From positions 1 to 64,000 of the forward strand of contig NZ_JHYY01000036.1 of NCBI RefSeq assembly GCF_000621205.1: 64,000 nucleotides of DNA, written 5' to 3'. A program made the translations under genes and the position numbers. Source of the stretch: Halotalea alkalilenta DSM 17697. GTDB lineage: Bacteria > Pseudomonadota > Gammaproteobacteria > Pseudomonadales > Halomonadaceae. The notes beneath the pieces were generated by a model that was given only the letters and a program-made list of their open reading frames with translations, had not been told where the DNA came from and did no database searches. Below, piece after piece: positions 1 to 7,708 of the stretch (position 1 is the stretch's first letter; every line of letters begins with the position of its first letter).

Positions 1-217
1 CCGAGTCGAACCACGGCCTCACCGCCGCCGCTCGATCCCTCGACTGGCGCCTCCTATTGCCGAGGTGGAGCTAGACCTTGGTGCGTAGGGCGCCGCTCGG
101 GAGGAACGGGGTGGGTGATGATGCCGCGTTGGACTCGGTTCTACTTCCGTTCGTGCCCCTCGATGCCGCCTCGCTTCCCCAGGATGCTCGGATAGCCGGC
201 GAACGATGAGCCGGTGG
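1..217. repeat. Intergenic composite repeat (copy A)
   Basis: No gene is visible here. The stretch contains blocks that recur near 31.1-31.26 kb in the same orientation and near 9.98-10.26 kb in reverse complement. Examples are CTCGATCCCTCGACTGGCGC (from about 32), GGGCGCCGCTCGG (from about 88) and CGTTCGTGCCCCTCGATGC (from about 149). The last block runs on to AGCCGGCGA and abuts the crtY stop codon. The copies differ in internal length and share modules rather than being identical, so this is a mosaic, REP-like intergenic family. It contains no transposase. Confidence 0.6.
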
Positions 218-1375
218 CTAGCGTGGTGATTTCGAACTCGGCACTACGCTTGCGAGCGCTGCGGTGAGCAGGGGGAGTTTGGGCAGCGAACCGATCACCC
301 GCCCGACGTCCGAGATTGACGGGTGGCCGGCGAGAAAGCGTACCAGCGCATCGCTGGGGCAGCGTTCGAAGAGTTGGCAGAAGAGTGCGGCGGCGTCGGG
401 GGGATGACGCTCCAGCGCGGTCATGAAGATGCGGTCGAGCGCTGCGATAGCGCGTCGTGACGGGGCCGGTCGGGGCGCTTCTCCGCGTGACAGGGCGCGA
501 GCGCAGTGATCGCTCCAGCGCTGGATGGCGTGGAAGGCGTATCCGGTCGATGCGCGCATGGCGCCGGCATAGGCGCCGGCGAGGATGTGGCGGCCGCCGG
601 CGCGGCTGGATTTGCCGCTCGGCGGCGCCATCGGCAGGCTGCCGTGTTCGTGGCGCAGGATGCGGTAATCGCCGTCGAGCAGCTGGTTGAGGTAGCGGTG
701 CAGGGCTTGTTCGAGCAGATGGGGGTCGCTTGCCGGACGGGCGAAGCGAGTCCATTCGAACAGTGTCCGGCCGGGCGCGATGGGCAAGCGATAGAGAAAA
801 TCGAGCTGGTCGGTTTCGGCGATCTCGCTTTTGATCGAGAAGTCCATCAATGTCGGCTCTGCGTCCTCGAGGCGCGGCGACGACACTTCCAGCCCGGCGA
901 AATCCTGCCAGCGCCAGGGTGCCACCAGACGCGCCGGGCGGGGCAGGGTATCCACCACCCAGCGCCCTCGCAGCCGCGACCCATTCTCCAAGCTCACCTC
1001 CAGGTGGCTGCGGTGGGCGTCCACTCCCGCCACCCGGCCGACGCGCCGCTCGATGTGCGCTGCTGCATCGATGCGCGACAGGCAGCTCGTATAGAAGCAT
1101 CCGGCGTCGATCATTTCGTAGGGGTAGTCGGCGCAGTCGAACTCGATCTCGCGCCCGATATCGCGCAGTCGTAGCGTATGCCACTGGGTGACCAGGCAGT
1201 GGGAGAACGGATGCGGTTCGATCCGCCAGCCGCACCAGGTGCGGTCGTTGACGTAGCGACGTCGCGCTTCGATCAGTATCACCGTCGGCGAACTGGGCTG
1301 GCTCGCCAGGCGGTAAGCGAGCGAAAGCCCGGCGCAGCCGCCGCCGAGGATCAGTACTTCGGCATCGAGGTTCAT
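218..1375 (-). CDS. crtY: Lycopene beta-cyclase
   Basis: Flavoprotein that closes both ends of lycopene to form beta-rings, giving beta-carotene at the inner membrane. The N-terminus has the dinucleotide-binding fingerprint of the family (LILGGGCAGLSLAYRLA, about residues 9-25). The protein is 385 residues, normal for bacterial CrtY. I chose the ATG at 1375 because it overlaps the crtB stop as ATGA; an in-frame ATG six codons upstream lies inside crtB. It is the last gene of the leftward operon crtZ-crtE-crtI-crtB-crtY, in which the last four are translationally coupled. Assignment rests on the N-terminal motif, length and pathway context. Confidence 0.9.
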   Translation of the reverse strand: MNLDAEVLILGGGCAGLSLAYRLASQPSSPTVILIEARRRYVNDRTWCGWRIEPHPFSHCLVTQWHTLRLRDIGREIEFDCADYPYEMIDAGCFYTSCLSRIDAAAHIERRVGRVAGVDAHRSHLEVSLENGSRLRGRWVVDTLPRPARLVAPWRWQDFAGLEVSSPRLEDAEPTLMDFSIKSEIAETDQLDFLYRLPIAPGRTLFEWTRFARPASDPHLLEQALHRYLNQLLDGDYRILRHEHGSLPMAPPSGKSSRAGGRHILAGAYAGAMRASTGYAFHAIQRWSDHCARALSRGEAPRPAPSRRAIAALDRIFMTALERHPPDAAALFCQLFERCPSDALVRFLAGHPSISDVGRVIGSLPKLPLLTAALASVVPSSKSPR

Positions 1376-2313
1376 TCCGGCGCTGCTGCGCATCCCGGCC
1401 TGTCCGCGATCACACGGTGCAGCAGGGGATCATGGGGTACGCCGCGCGGACGTATGCCGCGGCGCCCGAGCGCATCGCTCAGCGTGCAGCGCAGCTTGCC
1501 GGCGATGCCGATCCGCATGCGTCCCTGCCACCAGTTGTGCTGGGTGGCGGCGAGTTCGAGACCGATCTGGCGATAGACCACCGCCGCGATCCTGATCGCT
1601 ACCCGGTTGCGGCCTGGTATGGCTTGGATTCCCTCGGCGGCGCTGGCGTAGTAGCACTCCGCCAGTTCGAGCAGCCTCGCCATGGCGCTGGAGACGATGG
1701 CGCGAATCTTCGGCTCTTCACGTCCGGCGAGCATGCGCTCGGGCGACAGCCCATCGACCCAGCTCGCTGGCAGGTAGCGGCGCCCCATCGCTGCGTCTTC
1801 TGCGATGTCGCGCGCGATGTTGGTCATCTGCATGGCGAGTCCCAGATCGACGGCGAACGGTTGCGCATGGCGAGGCGCGTCGACCAGCGGCGCCATCATC
1901 ACGCCGACGCTGCCCGCGGCTCCATAGCAATAGCGTATCAGTTCGGCGCGATCCTCGATCAGCGCCGGGCGCTCGGCGTCCGAGATCATCGCCGAGACCA
2001 GGTGGTCCGCCGCTTCTAGGTCGACACCGCGACGCTCGGCGAGCTGGTGGAGGACGATCGCCAGCGGATCGGTGGGCGCTGCGCCGCCGGCCAACTCCCG
2101 GCGTATTCTGGCAAGCCGCGCCAATGCGGCCGGCCGGGCGGTGGGCTCGGATTCGTCGGCGAGATCGTCGATGTGACGGCAGACCGTATAGAGCCGGGCG
2201 GCATCCTCGGCATCGCGCTTGGGCATCAGAAGGCTTGCGAAGCGAAACGATTTGCCGTGTCGTCCGAGGGTGGCCAGGGCATCATCGGCATCCGTTCTGT
2301 CTTGGTCGTTCAT
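1372..2313 (-). CDS. crtB: Phytoene synthase
   Basis: Condenses two geranylgeranyl diphosphates to 15-cis-phytoene, the committed carotenoid step. Both aspartate-rich motifs of the squalene/phytoene synthase family are visible: CRHIDDLADE near residue 50 and NIARDIAEDAAMGRRYLP near residue 165. The protein is 313 residues, typical for the family. The start overlaps the crtI stop by four bases and the stop overlaps the crtY start, so expression is probably coupled across the three genes. Confidence 0.95.
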   Translation of the reverse strand: MNDQDRTDADDALATLGRHGKSFRFASLLMPKRDAEDAARLYTVCRHIDDLADESEPTARPAALARLARIRRELAGGAAPTDPLAIVLHQLAERRGVDLEAADHLVSAMISDAERPALIEDRAELIRYCYGAAGSVGVMMAPLVDAPRHAQPFAVDLGLAMQMTNIARDIAEDAAMGRRYLPASWVDGLSPERMLAGREEPKIRAIVSSAMARLLELAECYYASAAEGIQAIPGRNRVAIRIAAVVYRQIGLELAATQHNWWQGRMRIGIAGKLRCTLSDALGRRGIRPRGVPHDPLLHRVIADRPGCAAAPE

Positions 2314-3776
2314 GATGCCTCCGGCAGCAGTTCACCGACCAGCTTGGCGCTCGACAGGACCCCCGGCACTCCAGCGCCAGGGTGGGTTCCTGCACCTACG
2401 AGGTATAGATGCGCGAGACCCTCGGCGCGATTGTGAAAGCGAAACCATGCCGACTGCCTGAACCGCGGCGCGATCGAAAAGCCGCTGCCATGCCGGCTCA
2501 GGTAGCGCTGCTCGAAGTCCAAGGGGGTCATCGAGAACTGCACGGTCAGGCTCTCCCGCAGGCCCGGCAGCAGGGTGGCGTCGAGCGTCGCGATGATCCG
2601 CTCGGCGAAGCGCTCCTTCTCGGCGTGCCAGTCGACGTTGCCCAGCAGGTTGGGGACCGGCACGAGCACGTAGAAAGCGTCGTGGCCTGCGGGAGCGAAA
2701 CTGGCATCGGTGGCGGTGGGACGATGCAGGTAGAGCGAGAAATCGGGCGTGAGCCTGCGGTGAATGAAGATGTCGTCGAGCAGGCCGCGGTAGCGCGGGC
2801 CCAGCGAGATGGTGTGGTGGTCGATCTCGGGCCATTGGCGGTTGGTGCCGAAGTAGAGCACGAACAGGCCCATCGAATAGTCGGCGACGCGAAGTTTCAG
2901 CCTTGCCGACGGCGCCACCGCATCGAGCATTTGGGTGTAGAGATAGGTCGGGTCGACATCGCTGATCACCTCGTCCGCCTCCAGGCGCTCGCCGTCCTCG
3001 AGCTCGACGCCAATGGCGCTGCCGTGGCGTACCAGGATGCGCCGCACGGTGGTGCCGGTACGTACCGTGATGCCTTGTCGTGTGATCAGCGATGCGAGTG
3101 CATCGACCAGCGCCCCGGTGCCGCCGCGCGGGAAATGCACCCCCCATTTGCGTTCGAGATAGAGGATCAACGCATAAATGCTGGTGGTGCGAAACGGATG
3201 GCCGCCGACCAGCAGTGGGGAGATGGTGAACGCCTCGCGCAGTTTCTCATGCTGGATATGGTCGGCGACCAAGCCCCATACGCTCTTGTAGCTACGTAGC
3301 TTCAACAGCGCCGGCACCTGCGCGGCCATGGTGGCGAAGCGATCGAAAGGGCGTGCGGCCAGCTGCTCGAAGCCGAGTTCGAATATCTCGCGCGACGTTT
3401 CCATCAGGCGGTGATAGCCCTCGACGTCTGGCGGAGAGATCCTCGCGATCTGTGCCTCGGTGCGGCTCAGGTCGTTACCGTAGGCGAAGCGATCGCCGTC
3501 GGAAAACCGAAACGCATACCAGGTATCCAGGGCGATCATCTCGAGCGAATCTTCCAGTCGCTCCCCGAACAGGGAGAACAATTCCTCGATGAGGAAGGGC
3601 GCGGTGATCACCGTCGGTCCGGCATCGAAGCGATAGCCCTCGTGCTCGAACACCTGGGCGCGACCGCCGAGCCGTTCGCAGCGCTCGATCAAGGTGACCT
3701 CGTATCCTTTGGCGCGGGCCCTGAGCGCCGCCGCCATGCCCCCGAAGCCTGCGCCGATCACCAGCGCTCGGCTCAT
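2310..3776 (-). CDS. crtI: Phytoene desaturase (lycopene-forming)
   Basis: FAD-dependent desaturase that introduces four double bonds into phytoene to give lycopene. The true N-terminus MSRALVIGAGFGGMAAALRA carries the FAD-binding fold, and the C-terminal region has the family signature LVGAGTHPGAGVPGVLSSAK. Length is 488 residues, as expected for CrtI. The reading frame is open upstream into crtE, but the ATG at 3776 is preferred because it overlaps the crtE stop (ATGA) and starts exactly at the conserved fold. Confidence 0.95.
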   Translation of the reverse strand: MSRALVIGAGFGGMAAALRARAKGYEVTLIERCERLGGRAQVFEHEGYRFDAGPTVITAPFLIEELFSLFGERLEDSLEMIALDTWYAFRFSDGDRFAYGNDLSRTEAQIARISPPDVEGYHRLMETSREIFELGFEQLAARPFDRFATMAAQVPALLKLRSYKSVWGLVADHIQHEKLREAFTISPLLVGGHPFRTTSIYALILYLERKWGVHFPRGGTGALVDALASLITRQGITVRTGTTVRRILVRHGSAIGVELEDGERLEADEVISDVDPTYLYTQMLDAVAPSARLKLRVADYSMGLFVLYFGTNRQWPEIDHHTISLGPRYRGLLDDIFIHRRLTPDFSLYLHRPTATDASFAPAGHDAFYVLVPVPNLLGNVDWHAEKERFAERIIATLDATLLPGLRESLTVQFSMTPLDFEQRYLSRHGSGFSIAPRFRQSAWFRFHNRAEGLAHLYLVGAGTHPGAGVPGVLSSAKLVGELLPEAS

Positions 3777-4687
3777 GCGGACGCTCTCTGGCCGGTGCGA
3801 TGCAGAGCCCTGGCCGCCAGTTGCCGCACGGCGCTCTTCAGTCCGCCGCCGACGTCGTGCGGCAGCAGGTCCGCCTCTGCGCTCGCTTGGTCCAGGCATC
3901 GATGCAGCAGCGTCATTGCGTGTTCCTTGGCACTGCCCGACAGCTCTCGTTCGAAACAGCGCACCAAGTTTCCGTTGCCCCGCTCCGGGTCGAGTGCGAC
4001 GTCCTCATCGTAATCGTCGAGGTCGTCGAGCAACTGATAGGCGAGGGCGAAGCGCTCGCAGGCGCGGCGAGCGAGCGGCTGCGCTTTGTGTTCTCCCGCC
4101 ACCATCAAGGGCAGCTCCAGCGCCAGGGAAAAAAGCGGTGCCGTCTTGGCGCAGGCCGCGGCAATCGAATGCTCGAGCGTGGGATTGGTAGTCGATCGTG
4201 ATGCCGACAGCTGGCCGTGAATGGTCGAGGTGATGGCGCGGTGGATCAGCTGCAGCAGCGCCGCCAGAGGCAAGTCGGCACGTTCGAGGCGTGCGGTCAT
4301 CGCATATGCCGCGCTGATGAACAGATCGCCCAGGCAGAGCGCCGTGTCGTCTCCGAAGGCATGGTTCACGCTGGGTGCTTCGCGGCGTGTCCGGGCGTGG
4401 TCGGAAAGGTCGTCATGGATCAAAGATGCACTGTGCAAAAGCTCGCAAAGCGCGGCCAACCGCAGTGCATCAGGCTCCTCGATCATCAGTTGCAGTGCGC
4501 AGCGGTGGGCGAGGCGGGCGCGAATCCTGCTTCCCCCGCCGTCGATATGATGAGTCAACGCAGCGACCAGGTGCCCACTGTCGATGGCTTCGGCACCCTC
4601 GTCGAGACCCATCCTCATGGTGGCCACGAGATCGTCTTCGAATTTCTGCAGCGGCGAAGGGCGGGCGGTTGCTCGCGCTGTCATCAT
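3773..4687 (-). CDS. crtE: Geranylgeranyl diphosphate synthase
   Basis: Makes C20 geranylgeranyl diphosphate from farnesyl and isopentenyl diphosphates, feeding CrtB. The first aspartate-rich motif reads LIHDDLSDHARTRR (about residue 93 onward) and the second LLDDLDDYDED (about residue 215 onward), as in trans-prenyl diphosphate synthases. Two adjacent ATG codons (4687 and 4684) follow a strong AAGGAGAG ribosome site, so the ATG at 4711 that opens the longer frame is unlikely. It heads the coupled crtE-I-B-Y block, 144 bases after crtZ. No idi gene is present nearby. Confidence 0.92.
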   Translation of the reverse strand: MMTARATARPSPLQKFEDDLVATMRMGLDEGAEAIDSGHLVAALTHHIDGGGSRIRARLAHRCALQLMIEEPDALRLAALCELLHSASLIHDDLSDHARTRREAPSVNHAFGDDTALCLGDLFISAAYAMTARLERADLPLAALLQLIHRAITSTIHGQLSASRSTTNPTLEHSIAAACAKTAPLFSLALELPLMVAGEHKAQPLARRACERFALAYQLLDDLDDYDEDVALDPERGNGNLVRCFERELSGSAKEHAMTLLHRCLDQASAEADLLPHDVGGGLKSAVRQLAARALHRTGQRASA

Positions 4688-4831
4688 GGCCTCTCCTTGA
4701 CGGGTCTTCATGGGGGCTTCCCGCGCCCGAGCATGGATACAGCATAGCAGCGGCCCTGGAGACCAAACTTTCCCAGCTTAAATCAGCTTGTAGAGGAGGA
4801 GCATGAACGATAGGGCCCCATCAGCGTTCGT

Positions 4832-5335
4832 TCATTTATCTTGATCAGGTGAAGGCTGCCCCTTGCGTTCGATACGCAGATTCTTCAGCAGCTTATCGAT
4901 CGGCTTGGCATAGATGAAACCGAAAGAGACGCAGCCCGTTCGGGTGTTCTTGACATGATGCAGCCGATGGGCCTGATAAATACGTTTCAAGTAGCCTTTG
5001 CGGGGTAAATAGACCGGTCCCCATCGGCGATGCACCAGCACATCATGCATGAGGAAGTAGATGGCCCCGTAGGCGGTGACACCGATCGCTATCCACCACA
5101 TTACCCAGTTGTACATCCCGATGACGAACAAAATGATGGCGAGTGCGGAAAAGGCGATAGCAAAAAGATCGTTCTTTTCGAATACCTGGTCATGCTGTTC
5201 ATGGTGTGATTTATGCCAGCCCCACCCCCATCCATGCATGATGTACTTATGAACGACAGTAGCGATGCATTCCATGGCCATTATCGTGAATATAATGATG
5301 AGCGCTGGGATCATCGCGTCGAGCAGAATCGGCAT
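4832..5335 (-). CDS. crtZ: Beta-carotene 3-hydroxylase
   Basis: Di-iron membrane hydroxylase that adds 3-hydroxyls to beta-carotene, so the pathway should end at zeaxanthin. Histidine clusters of the fatty-acid-hydroxylase superfamily are all present: HKYIMH, HKSHH, HDVLVH and HRLHH. Hydrophobic helices separate them. Length is 167 residues. A GGGAG ribosome site precedes the ATG. It is the first gene of the leftward carotenoid run; the 287 bases upstream (5336-5622) contain no convincing gene and probably hold the operon promoter. No crtX (glucosylation) or crtW (ketolation) gene is present in this window. Confidence 0.93.
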   Translation of the reverse strand: MPILLDAMIPALIIIFTIMAMECIATVVHKYIMHGWGWGWHKSHHEQHDQVFEKNDLFAIAFSALAIILFVIGMYNWVMWWIAIGVTAYGAIYFLMHDVLVHRRWGPVYLPRKGYLKRIYQAHRLHHVKNTRTGCVSFGFIYAKPIDKLLKNLRIERKGQPSPDQDK

Positions 5336-5622
5336 GGTGGGCTCCCGTACGAAGCATGCAGCGGCGGCAACTGGGATCGGATCGTTGCTAGGCGTTGTCG
5401 GTCCTTCTCATGGATCGAAAAGATGCCATAGACAGGCTGGTGCCGATGGCTTGGATTTACCATAGCCCAGCGGATGGTCTTTTTCCTGGCGCTGGATACC
5501 GGTGGGCTGGCTGCCGCTGGGCCGGCGAAGGCGCCGCGATTTGCGACGCCCTCGTCGATCCCGGGGCTGCTCGATCTGCTTCAGGCAACCGATGATAGCC
5601 CCGCTTTGCACGATGCCGCCGG

Positions 5623-6459
5623 TCAACGCTCGAGAAAGGCGAGCAGGTCCTGGTTGAGCCTTTCTTTGTGGGTGTCGCTCAGGCCATGGGGAGCGCCGGG
5701 ATAGACGATCAGCTCCGCGTCGCTGATCAAGGCGGCCGAAGCACGTCCAGCGGGATCGATCGGCACGACCTGGTCATCGTCCCCATGGATCACCAGAGTA
5801 GGAACATCGAACCTGCGCAGGTCTTCGCGGAAGTCGGTGGCGGAGAATGCGGCGATCGAGTCGTAGGTATTCTTGTGCCCCCCTTGCATGCCCTGGACCC
5901 AGAACGAATTTATTAGGCCCTGGGAGGGCTGCGCATCGGCGCGGTTGAAGCCGAAGAAGGGGCCGGATGCCAGATCCAGATACAGCTGCGAGCGGTTGTC
6001 GAGCGATGCCTGGCGCAGGCCATCGAAGACTTCGATCGGAAGGCCCTGCGGATTGTCCGCGGTCTTCAGCATCAGCGGCGGCACGGCGCTCACGAGCACG
6101 GCTTTCTTGACCCGCCCGGTGCCGTGGCGGCCGATGTAGCGCGCCACCTCGCCGCCGCCGGTCGAGAAACCGACCAGGGTCACCTCTTTGAGGTCCAGCC
6201 GCTCGATGACGGCGGCGAGGTCGTCGGCGTAATGATCCATGTCGTTGCCGTCCCAAGGCTGGCTCGAACGCCCATGTCCGCGGCGGTCGTGGGCCACGAC
6301 CCGATAACCTTGGGAGGCCAGGAACAGCATCTGGGATTCCCAGCTGTCCGAGTTCAGCGGCCAGCCGTGGCTGAAAGTGACGACCGGGCCGTTCTTGGGC
6401 CCCCAGTCCTTGTAGTAAAGCTGCACGCCGTCTTGGGTAGTGATGTAGTTGACGCTCAT
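5623..6459 (-). CDS. Alpha/beta hydrolase, non-haem chloroperoxidase/arylesterase type
   Basis: Serine hydrolase of the cofactor-free haloperoxidase/esterase group. The oxyanion region reads [12 protein letters not shown], the nucleophile elbow is GFSTGGGE (about residue 98) and the late histidine lies in [11 protein letters not shown] near the C-terminus; an Asp in HGDDDQVVP completes the triad. Length is 278 residues, typical. There is no signal peptide. It is divergent from an AraC-family regulator across 159 bases, a common arrangement in which the regulator controls the esterase. The natural substrate cannot be read from sequence; peroxidase activity in this group is usually a side reaction of esterases. 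Confidence 0.85.
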   Translation of the reverse strand: MSVNYITTQDGVQLYYKDWGPKNGPVVTFSHGWPLNSDSWESQMLFLASQGYRVVAHDRRGHGRSSQPWDGNDMDHYADDLAAVIERLDLKEVTLVGFSTGGGEVARYIGRHGTGRVKKAVLVSAVPPLMLKTADNPQGLPIEVFDGLRQASLDNRSQLYLDLASGPFFGFNRADAQPSQGLINSFWVQGMQGGHKNTYDSIAAFSATDFREDLRRFDVPTLVIHGDDDQVVPIDPAGRASAALISDAELIVYPGAPHGLSDTHKERLNQDLLAFLER

Positions 6460-6618
6460 TTCGATGTCCTCGGGTGATGTGAGAGTCGCTGTGGCGCTTT
6501 GTGGATCGCCATCGCTAAGTCATTGCCAAGTGATGCCGGGATGGCAGTGCTCACTTTGCCGCTGTTTACTGTACGATTGGTGGCTTAAAATGCTAAAAAA
6601 TTGATCAGGAGTATTTTC

Positions 6619-7452
6619 ATGCCCGATCGGCTCGAGGCACTGCTCGCGCACTTCTCCGTCAGGGCGAAGACGTTCCACGCAGGCGCCCTGTGCGGTACCA
6701 ACGACCTGCGTCCCGATGGGGACACTGGCCAGCTGCATCTGATCCGTGAAGGGGAGGTCGATGTCAGCCACGAGGGCGGCGTCGCGTTGCGCATCACCCG
6801 GCCCAGCCTGCTGCTCTACCCCCGGCCGATGGCGCATAGGTTCATCACCGATCCAGCGCGCGGAGCCGACTTCGTCTGCGCCCGGTTGAGCTTCGACGCA
6901 GCGGCCGCCAATCCGATTGCCGCGGCACTGCCTGCGTTCACCTGTCTTCCGTTGGATGAGCTGGAGGGTGTCGAAGGCGTACTGGCGCTACTGTTCGATG
7001 AGGCGTTCAAGCGCAACTGTGGTCGCCAAGCGATGGTCGACCGGCTGTTCGAGGTGGTCCTGATCCAGATCCTGCGCCACCTGATGGAGAGAGGAGAGGC
7101 CCAGGTGGGCATGCTGGCGGGACTTGCGCATCCACGTTTGCGTCACGCACTGGTCGCCATCCACGAGCAGCCGGCGCAGCCGTGGTCGCTCGACGCCCTG
7201 GCGGCCCGCGCGGGCATGTCGCGCAGTGCGTTCGCCAACAGCTTCCGCGAGATCGTCGGCTGTACGCCCGGCCTCTACTTGCAGCGTTGGCGGGTAGGTA
7301 TCACCCAGCAGCTATTGCGCCAGGGGCGTCCGCTGAAGCTGATCATCCATGACGTTGGTTATGCCAGCGAGGCCGCACTGTCCCGGGCCTTCAAGGCGAG
7401 CAGCGGCTTGTCCCCACGACAATGGCGGGAAATGATCGAGCGAGTCGCCTAG
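6619..7452 (+). CDS. AraC-family transcriptional regulator (cupin-type sensor)
   Basis: N-terminal cupin-like sensing domain (about residues 1-160) followed by an AraC DNA-binding domain with two helix-turn-helix units: WSLDALAARAGMSRSAFANS and the later IIHDVGYASEAALSRAFK. The ATG at 6619 sits behind an AGGAG site; an upstream in-frame TTG at 6601 would place that site inside the gene. It is divergent from the haloperoxidase-type esterase and is its likely regulator. A GC-rich hairpin follows 25 bases after the stop. Confidence 0.88.
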   Translation: MPDRLEALLAHFSVRAKTFHAGALCGTNDLRPDGDTGQLHLIREGEVDVSHEGGVALRITRPSLLLYPRPMAHRFITDPARGADFVCARLSFDAAAANPIAAALPAFTCLPLDELEGVEGVLALLFDEAFKRNCGRQAMVDRLFEVVLIQILRHLMERGEAQVGMLAGLAHPRLRHALVAIHEQPAQPWSLDALAARAGMSRSAFANSFREIVGCTPGLYLQRWRVGITQQLLRQGRPLKLIIHDVGYASEAALSRAFKASSGLSPRQWREMIERVA

Positions 7453-7476
7453 TCGACGCTTTTGCCACGACGTACA

Positions 7477-7497
7477 GCTCGGGCGACGGGCCCGAGC
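7477..7497 (+). terminator. Hairpin after AraC gene
   Basis: A perfect 8-bp stem (GCTCGGGC / GCCCGAGC) with a five-base loop lies 24 bases past the stop codon. There is no clean T-run after it, so intrinsic termination is plausible but not certain. Confidence 0.45.
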
Positions 7498-7570
7498 GTC
7501 TGCGCACGACCATGCTTTTAGACCAAGGTCTATGCCCGTGAGAGCTGGGCTCCCGAGGCGTTAACAAAAA

Positions 7571-7589
7571 TACAATGGTTATCATTTAG
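7571..7589 (+). promoter_or_regulatory. Fur-box-like operator before the siderophore receptor
   Basis: The core AATGGTTATCATT (7574-7586) matches 11 of 13 positions of the central part of the Fur consensus GATAATGATAATCATTATC; the outer bases match poorly. It lies in an AT-rich island with TTAACA at 7561 and AT-rich -10-like sequence near 7587-7599, about 120 bases before the receptor ATG. The location and the iron-uptake genes downstream support iron-repressed control. Confidence 0.6.
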
Positions 7590-7708
7590 AATATATTTTA
7601 GCTTCCGCCTTGCCATGCGGCACCCTCGGTGACGGGCCAGGTATCCGAACGGGTATCGGCCCGCTCGATGCAGGGTTTCAGGGATGTGACAGGGATAGGA
7701 AGTTTTTC

